Assembly (NCBI GenBank): GCA_963781805.1
Contig: CAWAHF010000004.1
Location: 4,030,001 to 4,094,000, forward strand
DNA length: 64,000 nt
Source of the DNA: JAFGPL01 sp963781805
Lineage (GTDB): Bacteria; Bacteroidota; Bacteroidia; Bacteroidales; UBA10428
Reading direction: 5' to 3'
Each line of letters opens with the position of its first letter. The first letter of the stretch is position 1. This document shows positions 27,377-35,596 of the stretch, in pieces. A program made the translations under genes and the position numbers. The notes under the pieces are model-generated. The model was not told the origin of the DNA, searched no databases, and saw only the letters and a program-made list of their open reading frames with translations.

Positions 27377-30196
27377 CTATTCTAAAAACAGATCAGTCGC
27401 ATATTCCGGAATTGCATCAATACTATTTATCCCGGTTTTTCCAATATCCTCTTTTATCGGTGGGTTTTCAAAATAGATTTTATAATCAGGATTCAGCGGA
27501 TAAAGTAAAACCTGCAACTGGTTATTAATTATTCCATTACCAAGATGTTTTAGCTCAATCGGCCAGTAAGCGCCATTATTGAAATTGTCCGATAACAGTC
27601 GATAGCCGAGGTAACATTTACCCTTATCACCCATATAATTAATATGCAGGTAAAGATTATTCAATCCTTCCAGATAATTGTCAGGAACAATAATGGACCA
27701 CTCGGAAAAATCCGGAATGTTTTCAGTATATTGAATTGATTTTGTATCAACAATTTCAGGCGACTTTAATCCTCCGATATTCGTTCCCGGTACCGGGATT
27801 AAATATTGTTCAACTGTAAGCCATGATTGATCAGAATTAATTTCAAATTTATCCGAATTAAAATATTCCACAATTAATCTGGCAACCATTGCAGCTTCTC
27901 CCGCATGAAAGGGGAAATCCAACATGAGAATATTTTCTCCTTTTTGAACATATCCGGTTACATCAAGCCTGTTAACGGTTTCTGTGATACCCTTTTGGTT
28001 CAGCCAGTTTTCGTTCATCTTTATTTTGCAGGCAATATCGGTATAGAAATAGATTACGGCTGATTTGACCGCTGAAGGATTTCCCAGGTTAAATTCTTTG
28101 ATAAAGAGCTTATGAAATAGTTCATTCTTCGGCTTAACTTCTTTTACTGAAGTTTTAAGCCGCAAAGCCTTATCAAAAATATCAACCTTTTTTATATCAG
28201 GTATTACCTCTTTTTCTGGAAGATGAAAGACATATTGTGAATAATCGCCTATTCTCCCTGTTAATTGCATTTCACTTTTCAGATTTAAGCCTGAAGTATC
28301 TGAGAGAGGAATGAGCTTCATCTCAGGTGAGGAACCAAAAAGATGAAGCTTTCCGCCATCAAGATACAGATTTACATTTGTCAGAAAGGCCAGGGTAGGG
28401 GCATGCTCCCGGAATATCCATATATTATTTGATTCCTGGTATGACAGAATAATAATTCTCTGTTTCTTCCTATTTTTAGTTAATATGTTTATTGATTGTT
28501 CAATTCCGGGTTCCAGGTTTGTTAAAATATACCTGCCATCTTTATGTAAAACTTTTCCGGATGAAGATGCAACCGTTTCAATGATAGAATCATCAAAACA
28601 TAATTCCGGACCAATTCCCAGGTTTTGAATAAAAAGCCAGACGGTCCTGTTCTTCTCATCTATTCTGCACAATGGCTGAGCGGTTGCATATTTCAAAAGT
28701 AGTCCGTCAAGATTTAGATTTACCGGCCAGATAAAAATGCAACTATCAGGAATGTCTATTGGTTTTGATGGAAAAACAATGTTTTCATTTTTGAGTGCAA
28801 TATTAAAGCTTACATCCTTTTGTGTCGGTTTGACAAAACCCCTGTAATAATTTAGGCCAAACAAAAATCCCGAATTTCCATTTACTCTCATCCCATATTG
28901 AAGTCCGGTTTTACTATTTTGCTTCTCAATTTTTACGGGCATCATGGGCGCAAGCTGAGAACCGAACTCATTCAGAAAATAATGCAATTTCTTCACCTGG
29001 TAGTATGCCGGGGACAATTCTCCGGTTTCCCTGATTGCAGCCTGAAAATCATAGGAAATATCAGGATATTCGTTCCAGTAACCGGTTTCATCCCTGTTTT
29101 CTTCCATAGTAGTGTATGTTCCAACAGGATTCGTACCGCCGGTAAAAACATAATATCCGGGCAGGTTGCTGCCTGATCCGGTTTTGACAGTAGCTATGGC
29201 CAAACCATCGATAGAACTCAGTACCGGCCTGCGGTGCTCACTAATCTGATTTCCAATCCCGAGTTCACAGGTAAAATACGGATATCTCGAGTAATCCTGA
29301 ATGTAACCTTTGTTTTTAATAACCGATTCGTTTCCAATCTGGTTGTCATTCATCGGAGCTTCGAAAGAATAATTGTCATTTTCTGTGATTTTCTCAATAT
29401 GGGCAGCCCAGGGTTCTGCAGGATAACCTCCCCAGAGAGGAATGACTTCATCCTGTGGTACCGATGCATTGCCCCAGCCGGTTACTGAATACATGGGAAC
29501 ATCTAATCCATGTTTTAAGGCAGTATGTTTCAACCAGCGTATATGATCTTCCCCATTTTGTCCTCTTCTGTATTCATTTTCCAGTTGAATTCCGATTACC
29601 GGTCCCCCCTCTTTATAAAGCAGTCCCTTAAGTTGTTTGGCAATTTCACCAAAATATCTGTCAACATAATGCTGATAAACCGGATCATTTGATCTGTCTG
29701 TAAGATATTTTTTTGAGAGTATCCAGTCGGGAGTCCCACCGTTTCTAACTTCGCCATGACACCAGGGACCAATTCGCGGGTATGCCCATAATCCGTGCTT
29801 TTGACACAGAAGAATAAATTCTCTTAAGTCTTTATTACCGGTCCAGTCAAACTCTCCCTCAATTTCTTCGTGATGTATCCAGAAAACATAACATGCAATG
29901 ATATTGATTCCATTGGCTTTCATTTTGAGAATCGCATCTTCCCATTGTTCCCTGGGATATCTTGAATAATGTATTTCTCCCATCACCGGAATTATTGGCT
30001 TGCCCCCAAGGGTCATATACTGACTGTTGATAAGTATTTCTTTCCCTGATGGTCCGGGATTTCCCATCTTCAGATGTCCTGAAATTATCTTTCGGGGAGA
30101 TATATCCGCGTTAATTCTAATTTCTTTTTGACCGAATAATGTAGGTAGTGGAAGAAGTAAAATGATAAAAAAAAGGGTAAGGATTTTTAATTTCAT
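27377..30196 (-). CDS. Glycoside hydrolase family 35 (beta-galactosidase-like), secreted
   Basis: The protein has 939 residues with a signal peptide (LTLFFIILLLPLPTLFGQ). The catalytic TIM barrel occupies about residues 50-380: PVMGEIHYSRYPREQWEDAI, YVFWIHHE, PRIGPWCHGEVRNGG, then IGIQLENEYRRG with the acid/base Glu and FTCELGIG with the likely nucleophile. The C-terminal half holds beta-sandwich modules. GH35 enzymes remove terminal beta-galactose from plant galactans or related glycans. No SusC/SusD pair adjoins it, so this is not a typical polysaccharide utilisation locus. The upstream spacer carries a 50-bp sequence that recurs at 34.68 kb. Confidence 0.9.
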   Translation of the reverse strand: MKLKILTLFFIILLLPLPTLFGQKEIRINADISPRKIISGHLKMGNPGPSGKEILINSQYMTLGGKPIIPVMGEIHYSRYPREQWEDAILKMKANGINIIACYVFWIHHEEIEGEFDWTGNKDLREFILLCQKHGLWAYPRIGPWCHGEVRNGGTPDWILSKKYLTDRSNDPVYQHYVDRYFGEIAKQLKGLLYKEGGPVIGIQLENEYRRGQNGEDHIRWLKHTALKHGLDVPMYSVTGWGNASVPQDEVIPLWGGYPAEPWAAHIEKITENDNYSFEAPMNDNQIGNESVIKNKGYIQDYSRYPYFTCELGIGNQISEHRRPVLSSIDGLAIATVKTGSGSNLPGYYVFTGGTNPVGTYTTMEENRDETGYWNEYPDISYDFQAAIRETGELSPAYYQVKKLHYFLNEFGSQLAPMMPVKIEKQNSKTGLQYGMRVNGNSGFLFGLNYYRGFVKPTQKDVSFNIALKNENIVFPSKPIDIPDSCIFIWPVNLNLDGLLLKYATAQPLCRIDEKNRTVWLFIQNLGIGPELCFDDSIIETVASSSGKVLHKDGRYILTNLEPGIEQSINILTKNRKKQRIIILSYQESNNIWIFREHAPTLAFLTNVNLYLDGGKLHLFGSSPEMKLIPLSDTSGLNLKSEMQLTGRIGDYSQYVFHLPEKEVIPDIKKVDIFDKALRLKTSVKEVKPKNELFHKLFIKEFNLGNPSAVKSAVIYFYTDIACKIKMNENWLNQKGITETVNRLDVTGYVQKGENILMLDFPFHAGEAAMVARLIVEYFNSDKFEINSDQSWLTVEQYLIPVPGTNIGGLKSPEIVDTKSIQYTENIPDFSEWSIIVPDNYLEGLNNLYLHINYMGDKGKCYLGYRLLSDNFNNGAYWPIELKHLGNGIINNQLQVLLYPLNPDYKIYFENPPIKEDIGKTGINSIDAIPEYATDLFLE

Positions 30197-30216
30197 ACGA
30201 TTTAATAATTAATCCA

Positions 30217-30267
30217 CAAAAAATTTAATCAATAAATGTAAGAAGAATTGTGTTTTTTAAAATAAAT
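30217..30267. repeat. 50-bp spacer sequence repeated at 34682-34731
   Basis: A stretch containing TTTAATCAATAAATGTAAG and ending in AAAATAAAT lies upstream of the GH35 gene and recurs nearly unchanged beyond the second RAYT copy at 34682-34731. This shows that spacer DNA, not only the RAYT unit, was duplicated. Confidence 0.75.
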
Positions 30268-30350
30268 AATCGGATAAATTAAGGAACCCATCCCAAAATC
30301 TTCACTGGTTGAACCGTCACAGGCTCTTCATTTTCTGTGTCTCTCTCACA

Positions 30351-30373
30351 GTCGCTCGGCTCTTCCGAGTGAC
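30351..30373. repeat. REP-like hairpin at the 3' side of the RAYT gene
   Basis: A 9-bp stem (GTCGCTCGG with CCGAGTGAC, one G-T pair) around a five-base loop. The same palindrome in opposite orientation lies at 30972-30994, so the RAYT gene is framed by REP-like units. Related copies are at 34088-34110, 34653-34675, 34762-34784 and 53551-53573. Confidence 0.75.
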
Positions 30374-30395
30374 TTATATTTTGAAAGGCTTTGCC

Positions 30396-30926
30396 TTAGC
30401 ATTCATCCACTTTAAACCGGCTTTCGGAGTTTGCACTGCTATAATTCCAATCTTCCGGTTTACATACATAGCCAGCTACTACAGGATTATTATGTATATA
30501 ATCCCTTTTTTGATCAAACATTGCATTAGAGGTTAATTCGGTTGGATGACTTGTTTTCTGCCAGAATTGATATTTCTCATTCTGCCGACGAAATTTTGCA
30601 AAATATCGAAACATGTGTAATAACCAATCTTTTCTGCTCTCATAATTTTCCGATTCTATCAATTTTATTATCTGCCTTGCCGTGTGAGCCTTTAAATCCC
30701 GCAAAACATCCTGCATTTTTTCATCCAGATTCCTGCCAATAAAATGAATATGGCTTGGCATAATCACGTAGCAGAAATTTTCCATATTTTTATTAATCCT
30801 GCAAAATTCAAAACTATCAAGGATAATTTCCGAATATACTGACCTTGTAAAAATATCAATCCACCCAACAACAGTTAATGTAATAAAATATGGATTTTCA
30901 GTTTTGGCTTTTCGTAATTCTGACAT
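30396..30926 (-). CDS. REP-associated tyrosine transposase (Y1/HUH family)
   Basis: The protein has 176 residues. The HUH metal motif is MPSHIHF with His59 and His61, preceded by ENFCYVIMPS. The RDYIHNNPV...GYVCKPEDWNYSSA segment near residues 141-167 is typical of RAYT proteins. Members process single-stranded REP hairpins and are thought to spread them. It is bracketed by inverted REP-like hairpins 22 bp beyond the stop and 45 bp before the start, which supports the RAYT call over a classical IS200. It looks intact. A decayed copy is at 34133-34607. Confidence 0.88.
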   Translation of the reverse strand: MSELRKAKTENPYFITLTVVGWIDIFTRSVYSEIILDSFEFCRINKNMENFCYVIMPSHIHFIGRNLDEKMQDVLRDLKAHTARQIIKLIESENYESRKDWLLHMFRYFAKFRRQNEKYQFWQKTSHPTELTSNAMFDQKRDYIHNNPVVAGYVCKPEDWNYSSANSESRFKVDEC

Positions 30927-30971
30927 GGTAACGAATTTTATTTAAATTGGTAAAACCAATAAAACATAATC

Positions 30972-30994
30972 GTCACTCGGCAGAGCCGAGCGAC
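30972..30994. repeat. REP-like hairpin at the 5' side of the RAYT gene
   Basis: A 10-bp stem (GTCACTCGGC with GCCGAGCGAC, one G-T pair) around a three-base loop, inverted relative to 30351-30373. It is followed by TGGTTG, which also follows the matching hairpin at 34653-34675. Confidence 0.75.
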
Positions 30995-31187
30995 TGGTTG
31001 GAGCATTGATTTTGATTTCATTTTGATTGAAATTGGAAATTAAAAGTCAATACCATCATGATTTACAATTTTCAATGCTTGATAAATGCACTTATTAAAT
31101 ATTCGATAAATTGATATAAAAATTAATATTAGTAATACAAATGTCTGATTTTCGCGAAGGAATTAATAATCTTCAACTAGTGTCATG

Positions 31188-31892
31188 TCAAGTTACGATT
31201 GACGGATAAAGCCGATTGAGTTTTATCCTGGCATCCTTGGTTGTAAATTGCCAATTTATTTTAGCATCCTTATTATTCCTATGGTTTTGCCAAGCATTCA
31301 CTTCATTCATTATTGTCTTTTTATTGTCTATTCTCCGACTTAAACATTGTTTAGTTAATACATTTAGCTCAATTTCAGCCATATTTAACCAGCTTCCATG
31401 CTTTGGCGTATAAACAAACTCAAACCGGTCCCATATTCTTTTTGCCTCAACCGGTTCAAACGTTTCATAAAGTGCAGCGGCTGTATGTGTAGCTAAATTA
31501 TCCATAACTAGGGTAATAATTTCTGCGTCATCATATAAATTATCTGCAATTTCACGGATTAATATTGCCCAATCGTTCTTGGTTTTCTGATCGGTTACTT
31601 TTACATAGCGCTTCCCTGCTAAAGGTTCATTTACCATAAATACATTACATACTCCACATCGTGCGTATTCATAATCATATTTCTTCTCAAAGCCAGGAGA
31701 CATAGGAACTGGTTGTCGGGTTTCTTTAATCAATTGTTTAGGTGATTCATCCATACAAATTACTGGCCTTGCTTTGTTATACGGTCGTTTATAAACGTCT
31801 AATACCTGTTCCATTGCTGCAACAAAATGACTGCTTTGATGGGGAGGTATCACCCAACCTCTTACTTTCCAAGGTTTAAGTTCGTTTTTTTT
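31188..31892 (-). CDS. IS630 transposase, catalytic part (second frame)
   Basis: This frame carries the DDE catalytic core: CMDESPKQ with the first Asp, TLVMDNLATH with the second, and GSWLNMAEIELNVL with the final Glu. The frame has no convincing start of its own; the first possible start is a GTG at 31853. Read back to the A8 run at 31885-31892 it continues as KKNELKPWKVRGWVIPP, the usual IS630 linker. It is therefore expected to be made as a -1 frameshift fusion with the upstream frame, giving a product of about 378 residues. It could instead be a simple one-base mutation. Confidence 0.85.
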   Translation of the reverse strand, partial: KKNELKPWKVRGWVIPPHQSSHFVAAMEQVLDVYKRPYNKARPVICMDESPKQLIKETRQPVPMSPGFEKKYDYEYARCGVCNVFMVNEPLAGKRYVKVTDQKTKNDWAILIREIADNLYDDAEIITLVMDNLATHTAAALYETFEPVEAKRIWDRFEFVYTPKHGSWLNMAEIELNVLTKQCLSRRIDNKKTIMNEVNAWQNHRNNKDAKINWQFTTKDARIKLNRLYPSIVT

Positions 31893-32323
31893 AGAACCAT
31901 TCTAACTGTTTCATGAGAAATGTCTTCAACATATTTTAATTCAACCATTCGATCTGCAAGTAATCTTAACGACCATTTAGCATATCCTTTTGGTGGCTTA
32001 CCGCAAGCTATCGCTATTAAATGGGCTTCTGCCTCACCATCGAATCTCTTCCGGTATAACCGATTGGTCGGTGCAATCTCAAGGGCTGCATCAAATCCTT
32101 CTAAAACAAATCGTTTTTTTACTCTGTCAATAGTTCTCATGCCCGTTTTAAGTACTTTACAAATCTCTTTATTTGTTTGTCTGTTTTCTGAATATTGTCC
32201 TTCGTCAACATTCAGTAGGATAAGAGAATGAATAACTTTTTTTGCAGTATGACTGCCTTTTCTGGTTATTTCCATTAATAATTCTCTTTCCTCCTGGCTA
32301 AGTGTTACTTTGTACTTTACCAT
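31862..32323 (-). CDS. IS630 transposase, DNA-binding part (first frame)
   Basis: The protein has 153 residues from the ATG at 32323 (a TTG lies at 32344). It holds helix-turn-helix regions: TLSQEERELLMEI, TNKEICKVLKTGMRTIDRVKKRFV, then KWSLRLLADRMVELKYVEDISHETVRMVLKK. The frame ends at a TAA 20 bases after an A8 run (31885-31892). A slip of -1 on that run joins it to the catalytic frame with no loss of family sequence. Confidence 0.85.
   Translation of the reverse strand: MVKYKVTLSQEERELLMEITRKGSHTAKKVIHSLILLNVDEGQYSENRQTNKEICKVLKTGMRTIDRVKKRFVLEGFDAALEIAPTNRLYRKRFDGEAEAHLIAIACGKPPKGYAKWSLRLLADRMVELKYVEDISHETVRMVLKKTNLNLGK
31885..31892 (-). promoter_or_regulatory. A8 slippery run, candidate -1 frameshift site in the IS630 transposase
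   Basis: On the coding strand the run reads CTAAAAAAAACG. In the first frame it is read CTA AAA AAA ACG; slipping back one base gives AAA AAA AAC GAA and opens the catalytic frame. Poly-A slippery sites are known in insertion sequences. No stimulatory stem-loop was identified. Confidence 0.55.
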
Positions 32324-32383
32324 TGTTTTTTGACAAAGATACAAAAAATATTAATACGTCATACTATAATTGACATGACACTA

Positions 32384-32591
32384 GTATCATGTCAATCATA
32401 TCATGTAATATAGTCACCATGAACTCCTGCCTGGCTGGCCTCGGCAGACAGGTGATTCAAGGTCTCTGGAAGATTAAAGAGATTAGCTTCCGCTGAGCCT
32501 TTCAGGATTCCGAATCACCTGCCCCCCGCTTAAGCTCTGTCAGGCAGGAGTTCGGAATGACTTTACCACTTTTTAATACTTGACATGACAC
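32384..32591. mobile_element. Fold-back MITE sharing IS630 ends
   Basis: This element of about 208 bp begins with TAGTATCATGTCAATCA at the shared TA and ends with TTGACATGACACTAG at 32580-32594, close to the IS630 termini. Inside are two pairs of perfect inverted segments: GAACTCCTGCCTG (32421-32433) with CAGGCAGGAGTTC (32541-32553), and CAGGTGATTC (32449-32458) with GAATCACCTG (32512-32521). It has no coding capacity. It abuts the full IS630 copy head to tail, and that transposase could plausibly move it in trans. Confidence 0.7.
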
Positions 32592-32599
32592 TAGAACTA

Positions 32600-34075
32600 T
32601 CATTCCCAATAAAACCATGTACACTTCTTTACAATCCCCCAATATTCCAATAATTCAGAAATTTCATAAGAATATCCATATTCTGTAAATTTATTCCAGG
32701 ACATTACAGTGCAATCTTCCTTCAAAGGAACGATCTTTTCTTTTGATTGTGCCAGTAATTCCAAAGATTTCCTTTCACAATGATTGCTCTTGAAATTTGT
32801 GGTATCTGCAAAAGTGAATGTTAGCATAAAAATAATTAAAACTGTAAAATATAACTTCTTATGATTGAAAGTTAATTGCCTGATCAGATAATAGGATGAA
32901 ATCCCGTAAAAGAAAAATAAACAAAACATCACAGGCATTATAGTATCCCTCCTTAGGATGCCAGGACGATATGTTCTATAACCGCCCAATGGCAAAAGAA
33001 GAATATAGATGGCTGAAAATAATCCAATCCATTTCAATAACATAAGAATTCTTTTGCTTTGGGGATTGGACTTTTGCCTGGAAATTATAATTGTATTAAT
33101 AATAATTATCATCAACAGTAATGAAGGTCCCGGTCTTTGCACAAATTGTTTAAATCCGTATGGAAGTCTGGTATATCGATCAGATAAGCTAATACTGTTA
33201 TGAATACTATCTGAATTATTCAAACCTATATAAAAAGAATATAAACATACAGCAATGGCGATTAAAAATAAAACCGGATAGTCTTTAAATGATTTCTTAA
33301 AACTATGCAAAAAATTTTTAGTTAAGGATTTATATGATGTTGAGAAGAATTTAGAAAAAAAGGAATAAATAAATATTAAAATGCATATCAATAGGACAAC
33401 TGCTGGATTAAGGGGTCCATTAAATGATAGTATTATAAGAAGAATTACAGATAGAAATATGTACAAAAGATTTGATTTTAATTTTTTATTATGAAAAACG
33501 GATAAAAAATAGGGCAGGAAAAAAATTAAAACCAATGAAAGTGGGAATGCATAAAAAAAAGTATACGTAATAGACTTATCAATAATTCCCATTTGCCCGT
33601 TGTAACCAAATGCCTGAAATAATGGCGTGATTAAAATAGCAGCTAATAAAAAATCTTTATCAAAAATTTTGCTTTTACCACTGATATATATAGATAAAAG
33701 ATAAATTATTAAAATTTGGATAACTGTTTTTGCAAGTGCGCATGATAAATAGACACTATTTACAGGATTCGTGAATTTCTGAAAAAAAAATGGCATTGTC
33801 CTGAAATAGCTTCTCATAGTCCAGTGAGCGAAAAATCGGTTGGTTGCAACGTATACAGAATCATGAAGCAATACATTGAATCCGAATGGATCATTCAACA
33901 CTGTCTTGTTACTTTCAGAAGGCAAAATAATGGTGGGCATATCGCCATCAAGAGGAACACTATAATGTTCAAAAAATGAATACACGATATCTATGCAAAG
34001 CAATAAGAACAAGCAAGTAGTAATAATTTTGTTAATAAAATTTTTATTCATTAATAAGAATTTTTTTTGTCCCAT
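32600..34075 (-). CDS. Polytopic membrane protein of unknown function
   Basis: The protein has 491 residues with roughly ten or more membrane helices. Short polar loops include DSVYVATNRFFAHWTMRSYFRTM after the first helix and a C-terminal soluble tail (KEKIVPLKEDCTVMSWNKF). I do not recognise the family; it has the general look of lipid-linked glycosyltransferase or polymerase membrane proteins, but no acidic catalytic motif can be named. The gene is markedly AT-rich, and it is enclosed by the fold-back MITE on one side and the decayed RAYT copy on the other. This suggests transferred cargo. Confidence 0.7.
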   Translation of the reverse strand: MGQKKFLLMNKNFINKIITTCLFLLLCIDIVYSFFEHYSVPLDGDMPTIILPSESNKTVLNDPFGFNVLLHDSVYVATNRFFAHWTMRSYFRTMPFFFQKFTNPVNSVYLSCALAKTVIQILIIYLLSIYISGKSKIFDKDFLLAAILITPLFQAFGYNGQMGIIDKSITYTFFYAFPLSLVLIFFLPYFLSVFHNKKLKSNLLYIFLSVILLIILSFNGPLNPAVVLLICILIFIYSFFSKFFSTSYKSLTKNFLHSFKKSFKDYPVLFLIAIAVCLYSFYIGLNNSDSIHNSISLSDRYTRLPYGFKQFVQRPGPSLLLMIIIINTIIISRQKSNPQSKRILMLLKWIGLFSAIYILLLPLGGYRTYRPGILRRDTIMPVMFCLFFFYGISSYYLIRQLTFNHKKLYFTVLIIFMLTFTFADTTNFKSNHCERKSLELLAQSKEKIVPLKEDCTVMSWNKFTEYGYSYEISELLEYWGIVKKCTWFYWE

Positions 34076-34087
34076 TTAACTCTCACA

Positions 34088-34110
34088 GTCGCTCGGCTCT
34101 TCCGAGTGAC
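34088..34110. repeat. REP-like hairpin, second RAYT copy (3' side)
   Basis: Identical to the unit at 30351-30373, including the preceding CTCTCACA. It marks the end of the second RAYT unit. Confidence 0.75.
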
Positions 34111-34132
34111 TTATATTTTGAAAGGCTTTGCT

Positions 34133-34607
34133 TTAGCATTCATCCACTTTAAACCGGCTTCTACTGGATTATTGTGTAAATAATCCTTTTTTTGATCAAA
34201 CATTATATTAAAGGTTAATTCGGCTGGATGACTGGTCTTTTACCAGAATTGATATTTCTCATTCTGCCGACGAAATTTTACAAAATATTTAAACTTATGT
34301 AACAGCCATTCTTTACTGCTTTCATAATTTTCCGATTCTATCAATTTTATTATCTGTCTTGCTGTGTGAGCCTTTAGATTTCGCAAAATATCCTGCATTT
34401 TTTCATCCAGATTCCTGCAAATAAAATGAATATGGCTTGGCATAATTACATAGCAGAAATTTTCCATATATTTATTAATCCTGCAAAATTCAAAACTATC
34501 AAGGATAATTTCCGAATATACTGACCTTGTGAAAATATCAATCCACCAACTACAGGTAATGTAATAAAATTTGGATTTTCAGTTTTGGTTTTTCGTAATT
34601 CTGACAT
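34133..34607 (-). pseudogene. Decayed RAYT transposase copy
   Basis: This region matches the intact RAYT gene closely but is broken in three ways. One base is missing near codon 20 (the TTAACTGTTGTTGGG of the intact gene is TTACCTGTAGTTGG here), which shifts the frame. A TGG-TAA stop replaces TGGCAG after QFW. About 57 bp coding for VAGYVCKPEDWNYSSANSE-like residues is deleted near the 3' end. The remaining open stretch is 34240-34467 and still holds the HIH motif. It cannot make an active protein but keeps REP-like hairpins on both sides. Confidence 0.85.
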
Positions 34608-34652
34608 TAAAAAGAATTATTTTTAAATTGGTAAAACCAATAATACATAATC

Positions 34653-34675
34653 GTCACACGACAGAGCCGAGCGAC
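34653..34675. repeat. REP-like hairpin, second RAYT copy (5' side), degenerate
   Basis: Corresponds to 30972-30994 with two changes in the left arm (GTCACACGAC), so the stem is weakened. It is followed by the shared TGGTTG. Confidence 0.65.
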
Positions 34676-34681
34676 TGGTTG

Positions 34682-34731
34682 AAAAAATTTAATCAATAAA
34701 TGTAAGAAGAATTATGTTTTCTAAAATAAAT
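34682..34731. repeat. Second copy of the GH35-upstream spacer
   Basis: Matches 30217-30267 with a few substitutions. In this locus it lies on the other side of the RAYT unit and is followed by a third REP-like end. Confidence 0.75.
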
Positions 34732-34761
34732 ATTCTGATATTTTGTTATAATTCTTTAAAA

Positions 34762-34815
34762 GTCGCTCGGTTTTGCAGAGTGACTTATATTTTGAAAGGC
34801 TTTGCCAAAGCATTC
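34762..34815. repeat. Orphan left end of a RAYT/REP unit
   Basis: The unit has a REP-like hairpin (34762-34784, loop altered to TTTTG) and then the same run of bases that follows the hairpin in the two RAYT copies (GACTTATATTTTGAAAGGCT, then AGCATTCATTC). No transposase follows; the match stops inside what would be the RAYT 3' end. It is a truncated third copy. Confidence 0.65.
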
Positions 34816-34828
34816 ATTCGCCCCAATT

Positions 34829-35584
34829 CTACTTTATTATCACATATACCCTTCTGGTAATATCAAGTGCCGTGGTAAAGGTGTTTAAATCAGGATAAAT
34901 AATACCGTCAGCCCCTGAATAGTGGCCATGACCAATTAGTTTCAAATCATATTCTTTTTGTTCATCTTTTGTATTAATTCTGGTATAATAAACCAGTGAT
35001 GGCTGACAGGATGTTTTATATTCCTCATTGTCTGGATATTTATTATTGGTCCAGTATTCATTCCAATCCCAGGTTTGGTTAATCTCGAAATAAATATCAA
35101 AAACGTTGATAGAATTGTATTCAAGCTTTGAAAACAGTACAAAATTATTTAAAGGCGTAGCTCCTGTGTATGCATCGGGAATAGAAGTTTTCAGCGTAGG
35201 CACATACAACCCATCCGCCTCTTTCACTCCCCGGTTGTGTGACCAGACAGGCAACGCGGCAGGACGCCTTCTTTCACCGGGCAGCCATTTACCTGAAGAT
35301 GTTTCGCCATGTTTAAAGATTCCTTTTGCTATAGATTCAGAGACATACAATGTCTGAAGGTAGGTATTTAATGTATCTGTAACCCACGCCGTCATAAGAG
35401 GAAAGTTATGTTCTTTGCCTTTTTCAAAAACCAGTTCGATGGTCAGTCCAGCCCCATTTTGTGATGTATAAAGAGTATCAACAAGTCCGGGGAGTTTGTT
35501 TAACCGACTGGTTTGACAGGTATTAACAAACAGTAAGCACATGCTTGTAACCATAAATACTAATAGAAATTGTGTTTTCTTCAT
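34829..35584 (-). CDS. Conserved lipoprotein linked to a TonB receptor
   Basis: The protein has 251 residues with an N-terminal export signal (FLLVFMVTSMCLLFVNTC), Cys23 being a possible lipidation site in a relaxed lipobox. The mature part looks like beta strands rich in Trp and Tyr (MTAWVTDTLNTYLQTLYVS, LPVWSHNRG, YFEINQTWDWNEYW). I do not recognise the family. It starts 12 bp after the stop of the TonB-dependent receptor gene on the same strand. It is probably its surface or periplasmic partner in uptake of an unknown ligand. Confidence 0.7.
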   Translation of the reverse strand: MKKTQFLLVFMVTSMCLLFVNTCQTSRLNKLPGLVDTLYTSQNGAGLTIELVFEKGKEHNFPLMTAWVTDTLNTYLQTLYVSESIAKGIFKHGETSSGKWLPGERRRPAALPVWSHNRGVKEADGLYVPTLKTSIPDAYTGATPLNNFVLFSKLEYNSINVFDIYFEINQTWDWNEYWTNNKYPDNEEYKTSCQPSLVYYTRINTKDEQKEYDLKLIGHGHYSGADGIIYPDLNTFTTALDITRRVYVIIK

Positions 35585-35596
35585 ATCCCCATAATA

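Larger units (their letters stand above)
31178..32383. mobile_element. IS630-family insertion sequence
   Basis: The element is bounded by inverted ends reading CTAGTGTCATGTCAA at the left (31177-31191) and TTGACATGACACTAG at the right (32370-32384). A TA dinucleotide sits at both outer edges (31178-31179 and 32382-32383), matching the TA target duplication of the IS630/Tc1-mariner group. It is about 1.2 kb long and holds a transposase in two overlapping frames on the minus strand. The right TA is shared with an adjoining fold-back element at 32384-32591. The two ends match closely, suggesting a fairly recent insertion. Confidence 0.88.
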
